Shown here piece after piece: positions 27,460 to 36,225 of a stretch of DNA of 64,000 nucleotides. The notes beneath the pieces are model-generated. The model was given only the letters and a program-made list of their open reading frames with translations, was not told where the DNA came from and did no database searches. Numbering within the stretch: the first letter of the stretch is position 1; every line of letters starts with the position of its first letter. The position numbers and the translations under genes are program-made. Source of the DNA: Tyto alba (taxonomy: Eukaryota; Chordata; Aves; Strigiformes; Tytonidae); assembly GCF_018691265.1 (NCBI RefSeq), contig NW_024881301.1, positions 12,041,752 to 12,105,751 of the forward strand. The letters run 5' to 3'.

Positions 27460-27686
27460 GTAACTGATTATTTCCTTGTTTTCTACCCTATATAGACCTT
27501 TTCATAATAAAAGCCTATATAATTATGTTATTATACTTCTTGCCATAGAAATTTAATACATATATAAGCAACATACTGGTTGATCACAGTAGCTTTCTGA
27601 AAGAAAACTTGGGAACTTTTATCAATCATTTACTGTTCTCTCTCTTTTTACCTTTTCTGCATTGACCTGCTTATGATGTATGACAG
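27460..27686 (+). other. PTPRM: Short PTPRM intron (227 bp)
   Basis: Very short intron between the 75-nt and 27-nt exons, GTAACT to GACAG. It includes the CT-rich stretch before the microexon. A short upstream intron is common around microexons and would help exon definition. Confidence 0.93.
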
Positions 27687-27713
27687 ATCCATTTGTGCCA
27701 ACTGCAATTTTAG
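27687..27713 (+). CDS. PTPRM: PTPRM 27-nt microexon (DPFVPTAIL)
   Basis: Exon of 27 nt between acceptor TATGACAG and donor TTTTAG|GTGAGA, phase 1-1. With the flanking G it reads DPFVPTAIL, a proline-flanked hydrophobic peptide inserted in the juxtamembrane linker. The upstream intron carries a CT-rich tract with repeated CTCT (about 27637-27660), a PTBP1-type context, and a TGC about 15 nt before the acceptor, as in many SRRM4-dependent neuronal microexons. A TGCATG lies 236 nt downstream. From memory, human PTPRM has isoforms of 1,452 and 1,465 residues; the 13-residue difference equals this exon plus the 12-nt one, so they are probably an alternative pair. Exon identity is very likely; its regulation is inferred. 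Confidence 0.95.
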   Translation: MHLCQLQF

Positions 27714-27948
27714 GTGAGAACATTTCCCTTTATCAAAGTTTATTGCTGAAGTAATTTAGAAAGTCACAGTTCTCGGGGTGCAGACAATGCAAAAAGCTGG
27801 AGTTTTTTGCTAAAGGGAGAGGTGGTAGACTTGGCTACACTGAGAATGCTAAAGATAGTTATCAGTCTTGATTACTACTGTCATAGTGCAAGTCAGGGGA
27901 GAAAAGAGAGAAATAATTTTAACAAGTGGATTTGTGAGGAAATGTTTA

Positions 27949-27954
27949 TGCATG
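27949..27954 (+). promoter_or_regulatory. TGCATG (RBFOX-type) downstream of the 27-nt microexon
   Basis: TGCATG on the transcribed strand, 236 nt after the microexon donor. RBFOX proteins bind UGCAUG and, when it is downstream of a cassette exon, generally promote inclusion. The motif is real; its use is inferred. Confidence 0.45.
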
Positions 27955-28910
27955 TATTTGGAGTGATACAAAAGAATTTGATTATCGCAGCAATTGAAAT
28001 AGTTTCTCTCATTTTTTTTCCGTTTTATCTCAGAACTGAAGATGTCACTTCTTAAAAATAACATTTTTTCCTAATTAGACTATTCATGATACAGAAAATC
28101 AGACAAAATACAGTTTTGGCCATCCACCAGCTATCATTTCTTCTCACAATACCGCATAGTTTCTGACATGCTTGTCAAAGTGAAGTTTCAGAGGAGAGAT
28201 GGTATTTTGAACAGCAAAATGATAACATGACACTTAGAATATATACTTTATTATGCATCAGGTGTCACGGGAATGAACTAAAACAGTAGAATGGTAGGTT
28301 AAAAACATACTGTTAAAGTGTAAATCATTTCCACTGGGAATTTAGGAAAACCTGCTATTGTCCATTGTCAAAAAGAGAGAGGTTTCTGCAGACTGATAAA
28401 ACGATAAGCATGAGGTACTAATGCATTTTCAGTGCTTAAGTAACCCTAACCGCTTTATGGCTTGTATTCATTTGCACTTCCTTCCCATACTAATTTTAAT
28501 CTAAACAGGGAGATTTAATTTACATAATAAATCAAAATATAACAGTGCACTGTAGGAAGAAATCAAACTCCAATGTTAAGCCCATCTATTTACTCTTTTT
28601 TACAAGGATTGTTATTTTTATAAGAAATACTTCTCTTTCTCCTCCTTTTTCTTCAAATCACTGTAAAAAAATAAGACCCCTTAACTGATTCCTGCCCTTA
28701 AACTTTAAGTTAAACAGGCTCAAGTAAAAGTAGAGCGAAACATATAAGTAGAAGTTTAGGAAGGTGATCTTGAAAATTTGTTATTGTGAAAGAATATTTA
28801 GCGCAGTGCATTTCAGCACGATAAGTTGGAGAAGGAACTTGTGCGTTTTTATACGTTATGTAAATCTGGAAGAAGGTAATGGTAGTGACTGTAACAATGT
28901 AATAATCTGC

Positions 28911-28928
28911 ATGCAAATGAAATTTGCA
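28911..28928. promoter_or_regulatory. Inverted octamer pair ATGCAAAT / ATTTGCA
   Basis: The sequence is ATGCAAATGAAATTTGCA. It holds a perfect POU octamer ATGCAAAT and, three bases on, the inverted ATTTGCA, giving 7-bp perfect arms. POU homeodomain dimers bind palindromic octamer arrangements, although the spacing here is not exactly the published PORE or MORE element. The element overlaps another TGCATG at 28908. Confidence 0.3.
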
Positions 28929-29824
28929 GTGCCTATTAACTGCCTGAGATGTTAGATTTTTTTGTGTGCTTTAGCATTCATTCAACGCTTCATCCAGTAG
29001 ATGTTCTTTCTGACCTTGTGTGTGGGAAAGGAGAAAAGTACTATTATCAGGAGAAAAACTTTGAGATTTCCTATCTGCGTTATTAAATTTTAGTTAATGG
29101 TTTCTCTGATTATTTTTTGTGATCCTTTGCTATATAATAATGATGGTGAAATCATTTGTTAGATTTTTTTCCCCCAAGAAATAATCTGTAAGCAAGTAAT
29201 TCAGATATCAGACAAACACACATTGGGAGTAACAATTCTTGGCTTTTACTAAGTCTGTAAAATCTTGAATCAGTTAGATATGTATTTTATGGTCTACTAC
29301 AGCAACCTGTGCTTAGTCATCTCAGGAAATCTTCCACTTATTTCACTGTGGAAAATGAATATTTTTGTAACATTACATGTTAAAAATATAGTATCCTTTC
29401 ATGAGTGATGTTCCATTCAGACCAGGTCTCTTTCCCAAAATGTGTTTATGGCTGTCTGTATAGGAGTGGTGTTTGATCTGAGGTAAATCAAATTATCTAT
29501 ACTTGAGTCGGTAGAGGGATATAGCTATTAACAAAATATGCTGGGTTTTAATTGCAACTAATACCTGCCCTTGCTGTCTTTCAATGTCCAAAGAAGTTGT
29601 GTTAGAACTTGTGCTAGACTGCAAGGTCAAGCCTGTAGTTAGAATTAAATGATTTTTTCAGAATTTTTCAGTGTGACCTCCTGGGAAGGGTAAAGGTCTG
29701 GTGAATGGTTGAGTTTAATTTTCAAAATCTGCTAGAAAGGCCACAACACACTTACCATTTCCAGATTTATGTACAGCAAGATCTTTAGTTCATGCAAATT
29801 AGGAACTTCTTAACCAATTGGAAG

Positions 29825-29846
29825 AAAAAAAAAAAAAAAAAAAAAA
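29825..29846. repeat. Poly(A) homopolymer (22 A)
   Basis: Run of 22 uninterrupted A in the intron. I see no retroposed gene sequence upstream of it, so it is treated as a simple repeat and not as a retrocopy tail. Confidence 0.9.
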
Positions 29847-31861
29847 GACTTAATTACTGGTGAACTCTTTAAATGACACAAAAGGCAACAGTCTGACTTC
29901 TGACTTCCAGATGTGAGGAAATTTTCTTACATTTGAGGGAAAACTTTCATGCTTAGCCTAATAACCTAAGTGAAAGCCTGAGATTTTAAAAAACACTTTA
30001 CATAACAGGAGCTACATTTATAGTTGCTAGGCATGAGTTTTTCTAGTATGAGCGATGCACATATTTCTGAAATTGGAGAAAGAGTCTCAGCCCAGAAAAG
30101 ATATTGGACTGGGTTTCCAGATACCTTCCATGTCGTGGGTTCATATAACTAGTAAATAAATATATTATTTATTAATTGTTGTACAGCTCTATGTGTATGA
30201 GTAAGTGAAAAATAGAACAACTGCAGCTGTAGGAGTATTTAAGCTGGACAAACTTGCCATTGAATATGAGCACTGCATCTGGAGGACCTTACCCTTTAAA
30301 AACAGTGGACTGTTACACCTGAAAAGCTCATGCTACAGTACTCAAAGGCAAAGCAAAAAACTGTAATATATGTGGCTCCTTATGTACCATATAAACCAAG
30401 GATTGAAATCACTCTATTTAAAACAACTTAAAAGATCACTCCTGAAGAAAGAAAAATAGTATTAATGCAGCTATAAAAGATAGAGACATGGAGAGAGGAA
30501 CATTAGTCTAAAACAAAGTAGCTCACAGGAGAGAGATTCATAAGGCTTAAACTGCTTAAAAAAACCCAGCTGATAACTTTATCTTAGTTACTGACATTCT
30601 GTGTTACAAGGAATTCTGTAGTTTGCAAAAAAACCCCAAGTTTTCTAACCTGTTTCTAAAATTGAAATAAGTCACCCAAAAAACCATGGTCAACTTCCTA
30701 CACTTTTTTTGTCTTTTGTGTCTTAGCCACCTTGTAGTTTTCAGGTGCCATTTCAACAGCAACATACTGTACCTACACTTGTATACCACGCTTCATGCCA
30801 TGCATCCCAAGGTGCTTTGCAGTACAATTTTATCACACATTAGACAAAAGTTGTCAAATTCTATGACTAAAAGATGAAGAATCCTTTTCCTCTGCATTAG
30901 ATGAGTTTAGCAAACTGACAGGAAAAGTAGTGAAATGCCCATACTCATACCCATAAATTTTTCTCTGTTATTTTTGTTTTAGGTTTAAATGCACAGTTCA
31001 TATTGACTGTATGCTTATTGAGGACCAGATTTCATGTGTCTTAGTATCTGTGTGAATTGAGAGAACCTAAAATCCTCCTTGAAATATGATTCACTGAGTT
31101 TTGTGACTTCAACATCAATTTTCAGTGGTATAACTAAGACCAGAATCTCACCATTAATGATGTGTGGTAGTATTTTTGGTGGGTACATGAGAATCTGGGA
31201 CCTTTTCATCCAGAGTGTTTGTGGAACTTTGTGCTGTAATATCTCTAATTTATTCATGTAGAAATACTATTTTAATGCTACCCTTTCATACAACATATTT
31301 TACAAAGTGATATCTTTTTAATAAATATAGTATTTTTATAAACCCCTTGCTATGTTTAGTGTGCAGCCAGTGAGGAGTAGTTTGAATAAGTCAAAGCACA
31401 ACATTTACAATTTCAGTTAAAAATCAAAAACTCTTTGACATATGTAAAGTTATTATTTGGGTAAGCAGAAAAATTATTTATGATGATACTTGGGCCTTAG
31501 AATTTGGGGGTTTTTTTTCTCTTGTCAAGTCTGAACAAATTTTTTAAATTCCATCTAAACAGGAAGTCATATTGCTTCTTTAGGTAGAGTGCACTATCAC
31601 ATCTGTCTACTGCTAAGAATAAATTTTGATCTCAGTTGCATCTGTGTGAATTGACTCACAGTAAGATACCTTGGTTTCAGTACATTTAATTTCTGCCGTG
31701 AAACTGAGATCAGAATCTGACTCATTTAGGAAATCACTGTGTAAAGACTAAATTACAAACATAAAATTACCTGTAATTATTAATGTAGTACTGTTGCTTA
31801 TGCCCTGTTTCCTTTTTCTCCTCCTCTTTTTTTTTTCTCCTGATATGTATCTTCTTAAAAG

Positions 31862-31873
31862 TGCCAATCAATG
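31862..31873 (+). CDS. PTPRM: PTPRM 12-nt microexon (VPIN)
   Basis: Exon of only 12 nt, TGCCAATCAATG, between acceptor CTTAAAAG and a near-consensus donor ATG|GTAAGT, phase 1-1. With the incoming G it reads VPIN and then begins the Asp codon finished by the next exon. The upstream tract (about 31805-31845) is almost continuous pyrimidine with CTCCTCCTC and a run of 10 T, as expected for an exon too small for normal exon definition. VPIN between AIL and DETHT is the order I recall in the longer mammalian PTPRM isoform. A TGCATG lies 103 nt downstream. Skipping this exon alone, or together with the 27-nt exon, keeps the frame and restores the same Asp. Confidence 0.9.
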
Positions 31874-32632
31874 GTAAGTTCCCCATTTGCCCTATGGAAA
31901 AGATGTGGAGGGTTGGGAGAGTATGTGTCTCATGAAAATTTTAACCAACCCACTGGATTCTCCTGTTTGTTGGCTTGCATGTCAGTTGACATATAACATT
32001 CCATGCCTAATGTGATGGCTCATGATATACCATAGTCCTAAAGCATGTTCAGCAGCCAGTCAAGACATTTTTCCTGATCAGACGATCCTCTGCATTTGTC
32101 CTCTCGTAGTTTGTCTCCAAATGTTGTATCAGATCTACATTTCCATTGCAGTCCTAGCTTGATGAAACCATAAGTCATTTTGTGCATCTTTTTATTTTGC
32201 TCACTCCAAACATTTGCTCTAAATTTGCAGTGTAAAATATAGCACTTCTGTAATCTAAGAAGAATACAAGTCCAGTTTCATTCCATGGGACTTGTTGAAG
32301 TTTCAGAATGAAACTTCTATGCAGTTTAGAACCAAATGCCTGATTTAAAACCTGTTTGTAATCAGCTAGTGATATTTAAAGCAATATTAGAGTTCGGACT
32401 GCTCTGCAATGCTTCCATTGTAGAACCATGGACTTTGCCTCATTCCAATCAGTCTTGCAATTTTCCTGTGTAAACTGCTCCGTGGTTTTATTGTTCTTCT
32501 GGTGTAGCCTTCACAGACAGAAGCAATACTGATGATGTCAGTTTTCTGCCATTCCTCTAGAAATCTGTGTAATTTATAGATCTATTAATAAGTGCAAGTG
32601 AGCCAATACATTATGAGATACTCTTTTTCTAG
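31874..32632 (+). other. PTPRM: PTPRM intron (759 bp)
   Basis: Intron from GTAAGT to TTTTTCTAG between the 12-nt and 188-nt exons. The first 110 nt carry the TGCATG element. No repeat recognised. Confidence 0.92.
31976..31981 (+). promoter_or_regulatory. TGCATG (RBFOX-type) downstream of the 12-nt microexon
   Basis: TGCATG on the transcribed strand, in GGCTTGCATGTCAG, starting 103 nt after the microexon donor. That distance is favourable for RBFOX-enhanced inclusion. Role inferred. Confidence 0.5.
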
Positions 32633-32820
32633 ATGAAACCCATACGATGGTCAGTGACACAAGCAGCCTGGTCCAATCCCATACCTACAAGAAGCGAGAT
32701 CCAGTGGATGTGCCCTACCAGACTGGACAGCTTCATCCAGCCATTCGTGTAGCTGACTTGCTACAGCACATCACCCAAATGAAGTGTGCAGAAGGCTATG
32801 GATTCAAAGAGGAATATGAA
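32633..32820 (+). CDS. PTPRM: PTPRM exon: linker end and D1 N-terminal helix/wedge
   Basis: Internal exon of 188 nt, acceptor CTCTTTTTCTAG, donor GAA|GTAAGT, phase 1 in and phase 0 out. It finishes an Asp codon and adds 62 codons. The first half ([21 protein letters not shown], then [15 protein letters not shown]) is linker. The second half ([15 protein letters not shown], then [10 protein letters not shown]) is the strongly conserved helical region that precedes phosphatase domain D1 in type IIB RPTPs and forms the wedge seen in the family. [16 protein letters not shown] fits PTPRM; PTPRK has a different sequence after the LLQHI core. An open frame continues into the intron past the donor but stops being conserved there. 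Near-certain assignment. Confidence 0.97.
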
Positions 32821-33478
32821 GTAAGTGTCAGGTCTAATGATCTGATTATTATGTCTTCTGCACTGTTGGCTTTATCTGTGTGCTATCTGTACCACAGAAC
32901 AGGAAAAATAATTACTCAAGTAAGCCAGCTGCTGTGTGAGGGAAGATACTGAATGGAAGGAATCACCACTACAGTGAGGAAATTTTCTGATTGTAATCAG
33001 CTAGGATGAGGAGTGATATATAAAAACCTTTCTTGGAAATCTCTGCCTAATTCTAATTGCATAAAGCTGTATATTCAGAAAAACTGGTCCACTAGCGTTC
33101 TCCCAGACCTTGCCATATTTTTATTTTGATATTGAAGAATGTAGCTTTTTCCCAAAGTTCTACATTACAGATTGTCTAATCAAAGTTACCCTGTAATGTG
33201 ATATTAGCTTAGAAGTCAAGTTCTACAAGCAGTATTTCTTGGAATAATAGTATTCATCATGGAATGGCATTGTGCAAATCTTGAGAGAGGCCTGTAGGGC
33301 TATAAAATTTATTCTGTGGTGCCTGAACTGTTTCCCACTAGCTGGAGGCTTCCTCTAATCCTCACTGTTTTTCATATGAACTTATAGTCTCTCTTTTTTC
33401 CTTTTTTTTTAAATTCAACTTCTGTTTCTTCATTTCATGCTAGTGACCTATTCCTCCCTGTTAATGTCATGACAACTT
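32821..33478 (+). other. PTPRM: Intron start before the CR1
   Basis: First 658 bp of the large intron. Ordinary sequence with a T-run near 33400; nothing recognised. Confidence 0.6.
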
Positions 33479-34475
33479 CATAGAATAATGGAATCATACA
33501 ATGGTTTGACTTGGAAGAAACCTTAATGATCATCTAGTTCCAACACCCCTGCCATAGGCAGGGACACCTTCCACTAGACCAGGGTGCTCAAAGCCCCGTC
33601 CAACCTGGCCTTGAACCCTTCCAGGGAGGGGGCAGCCACAGCTTCTCTGGGCACCCTGTTCCAGTGTCTCACCACCCTCACAGGAAAGAATTTCTTCCTT
33701 ACACCTAATCTAAATCTACCCTTTTTCAGTTTAAAACCATTATCCCTCATCCTCCGATTACATGCCCTTGTAGAAAGTCCCTCTCCAGCTTTCTTGTAGG
33801 CCCCCTTTAAGTACTGGAAGGCCGCTATAAGGTCTCCCCAGATCCTTCTCTTCTCCAGGCTGAACAACCCCAACTCTCTCAGCCTGTCCTCACAGGGGAG
33901 GTGCTCCAGCCCCCTGACCATCTTCGTGGTGCTCCTCTGGACCCACTCCAGCAGGTCTATGTCCTTCTTACTCTGGGGTGCCAGAGCTGAACACAGTACT
34001 CCAGGTGGGATCTAACGAGAGCAGATGGAGAGGATCACCTCCCTCAGTCTGCTTGTCACACTGCTTTTGATGCAGCCTAGGATACAGTTGGCTTTCTGAG
34101 CTGCAAGCACACATTGACAGGACATGTTGAGTTTTTCGTCAACCAACACCCCCAAGTCCTTCCCACAGGGCTGCTCTCAATCCACTCATCCCCCGACCTG
34201 TATTGGTGCTTAGGATTGGCCTGACTCATGTACAGGACCTTTTACTTGGCCTTGTTGAACTTCATGAGGTTTGCACAGGCCCACCCCTCAAGCCTGTCAA
34301 GATCCCTCTGGATGGCATCCCTTCCCTCCAGTGTGTCAGCTGCACCACACAGCTGGGTGTGGTCAACAGACTTGATGAGAGTGCACTCAACACCACTGTC
34401 CATGTCACCAACAAAGATGTTAAACATCCTGGCAAGTACTATAGGAACACACCACATTGGACTGCAGATCCTGTC
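33479..34475 (-). mobile_element. CR1 LINE, 5'-truncated, antisense (about 1.0 kb)
   Basis: Longest CR1 copy in the window. The 3' tail lies at 33479-33505 (CATAGAATAATGGAATCATAC on +). On the minus strand an open stretch at 33574-33921 gives the ORF2 C-terminus (RLRELGLFSLEKRR, LIAAFQYLKGAYKKAGEGL, FKLKKGRFRLGVRKKFF, VRHWNRVPREAV). Further upstream in the element, 34242-34457 gives part of the reverse-transcriptase domain ([33 protein letters not shown]). The segment at the catalytic FADDTKL position reads SVDHTQL, so the metal-binding Asp pair is lost. The two open parts are not in one frame. The element starts near 34475, within the RT region. No active protein is possible. Confidence 0.95.
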
Positions 34476-35490
34476 TTTCTTGTGAGATGCATCAGTTTGC
34501 TAAGTGAAAAAAGCACATACAAGCAGAACCTGCTCTCGTGCCCAAAATTAAGGGTAGACTCAGATCTTAGTTTTGCTGAAAGAGTCTCAAGAACACACTA
34601 CTCATCCAAATATATATTTGAATCAACAGAGACTGACCAAACTGGTTCCTTGTCTAATGTGAGGGAGGATTTGAGACCCTTTAAAATCTGCTTTGGTCCA
34701 GTCTTGCAGTTGTTAGGATGTAAAAATGAATGTCCTTTGTCTACTTTTCTTTGCCTTTTAGCTCAGTTTTTAAGGAGTTTATTCTTGTGAATGATTCTCA
34801 CATACAGGAATGCTCTAATATGGGTTGATGTCTACAGCGAGTAGTTTCCCACAAGATTACACTTCAGTGGATTTGAACCCCAAAAACAAGTGGCATAAAT
34901 ATATTTATTTCACATAGGAAGAATGCATAAGATTGATGTGCAGGGTTGGACTACAAATTGTCAAGATTGTCATATGAGTGTATGAGAATTTGTGAGATAA
35001 TTTTGGCTGATCGAGTAGGAAGATGCACTGCATAAGCACTTGTGGGGTCTGATCTGTAGGCAGACTTGAAGCTGTCACCTCTGAAATACTTTGTTAACTT
35101 TTAATACATTATATGGACTATGATCCAAGATGATGTGATTGGATTTTTAAAAAAAAAAAAATGTTCCCTGCCATGCATTCTTGGAAGCAAATAAGGATTA
35201 CCAGCAGCCCATCCTCCTCACTTCCAGGAGCCGGCTACACCTGACAGAGCCTATATCTGCCTCTGTTTGTGGTAATGTCCATTTGTCCAGTTGAGGAACC
35301 TGTTCAAATTGCACTGCGTCTCCAACCCAGTACATCGTCCTAAATTTCCTTTCCCTGGAAACTAGAATGTGAGAAATCAGAGGAACAGGTAAAAATGGGG
35401 CTTACCGTGATGTGACTGACATAGCCAGTGAGAAGCAGAATGGTACAGATTCAAGTTTAATTCTGTCTTCTCAAAGTAGAAGCCAGAAGG

Positions 35491-35545
35491 AAAAAAAAAA
35501 AAAAAAAAAGAACCAAACCACCACCAACAACAACAACAAAAAAAC
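35491..35545. repeat. A19 run followed by CAA/CCA simple repeat
   Basis: Nineteen A at 35491-35509, then AACCAAACCACCACCAACAACAACAACAA and a short A-run. Simple sequence. No retrocopied gene is seen upstream. Confidence 0.8.
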
Positions 35546-36190
35546 CCAACCTTCTCAGTCTTTCATCTGGTAGAAAGAGAAGGGAGGAGGACAACTGGCC
35601 AAAGTTGTTTAAATTACTTCCACCCTGTAGGGCCAGCAACAATTTCTCTTTTGGGCATGCACAAGTGTGCACTGCCCTAGAAGCTCAATAAACGATGCTT
35701 AAGTTTTAAAAGTAGGAACTAATGTATTCACTGTTGCAGTTCCTTCAGGATAACTAATACAATAATTAGGATATTGCTAAGTTTTTACAAGTGTGCATAC
35801 TACTTGAATTTAGCAAGAGATGGTGTTTTTTTGAAGTTTGCACTTTGTCATGCCAACTCCATGTTATAACAATAGCTTAAATACGTAATTGTTTAAACTG
35901 GCATTTGTAGTATTAGACTTCCAAAGCTCATGCTTCAGGCCACTTCAAAAGTCACTGATGACATTTTTTCTCCTAAAATGTAGAAAACAATTCATTCCCA
36001 GAAGGAGCTAATCACCTGTCAAGTTTCATTTGTGTAGCTGACTTAAACAAGTTTGCTCCTGTGAGTTTTTTATGCCACTGTTATTTAAAACTGATAGAAT
36101 TGAAAATTCTTGTCTTTGGAAAAGATCTGCTCATCAGCCAAAACCTTTTATACCAGCATTAAGCCTAGAGGAAAGCTACAATTAATTTAC

Positions 36191-36225
36191 AAAAAAAAAA
36201 AAAACAAAACAAAACAAAAAAAAAA
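36191..36225. repeat. A-rich (AAAAC)n simple repeat
   Basis: A14, then CAAAA repeated three times and a further A-run. Low-complexity sequence. Confidence 0.85.

Larger units (their letters stand above)
27714..31861 (+). other. PTPRM: PTPRM intron between the two microexons (4.15 kb)
   Basis: Intron from GTGAGA to CTTAAAAG. It contains a TGCATG at 27949-27954, an inverted pair of octamer-type motifs at 28911-28928, and a run of 22 A at 29825-29846. I recognise no transposon and no further exon. The last 70 nt form a long polypyrimidine tract before the 12-nt exon. Confidence 0.9.

Noticed and set aside
29825..29846. Poly(A) run as a processed pseudogene tail
   Set aside because: No gene-derived sequence or target duplication around it; simple repeat is the simpler reading. 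The same applies to the A-run at 35491.
32821..32949. Reading frame open past the 188-nt exon donor
   Set aside because: Sequence after GAA|GTAAGT no longer resembles PTPRM and the donor is near consensus; intron retention is not supported.
34203..34790. 195-codon open stretch on the plus strand
   Set aside because: Its first part is antisense to the CR1 LINE at 33479-34475 and the rest is unrelated intron; not a gene.
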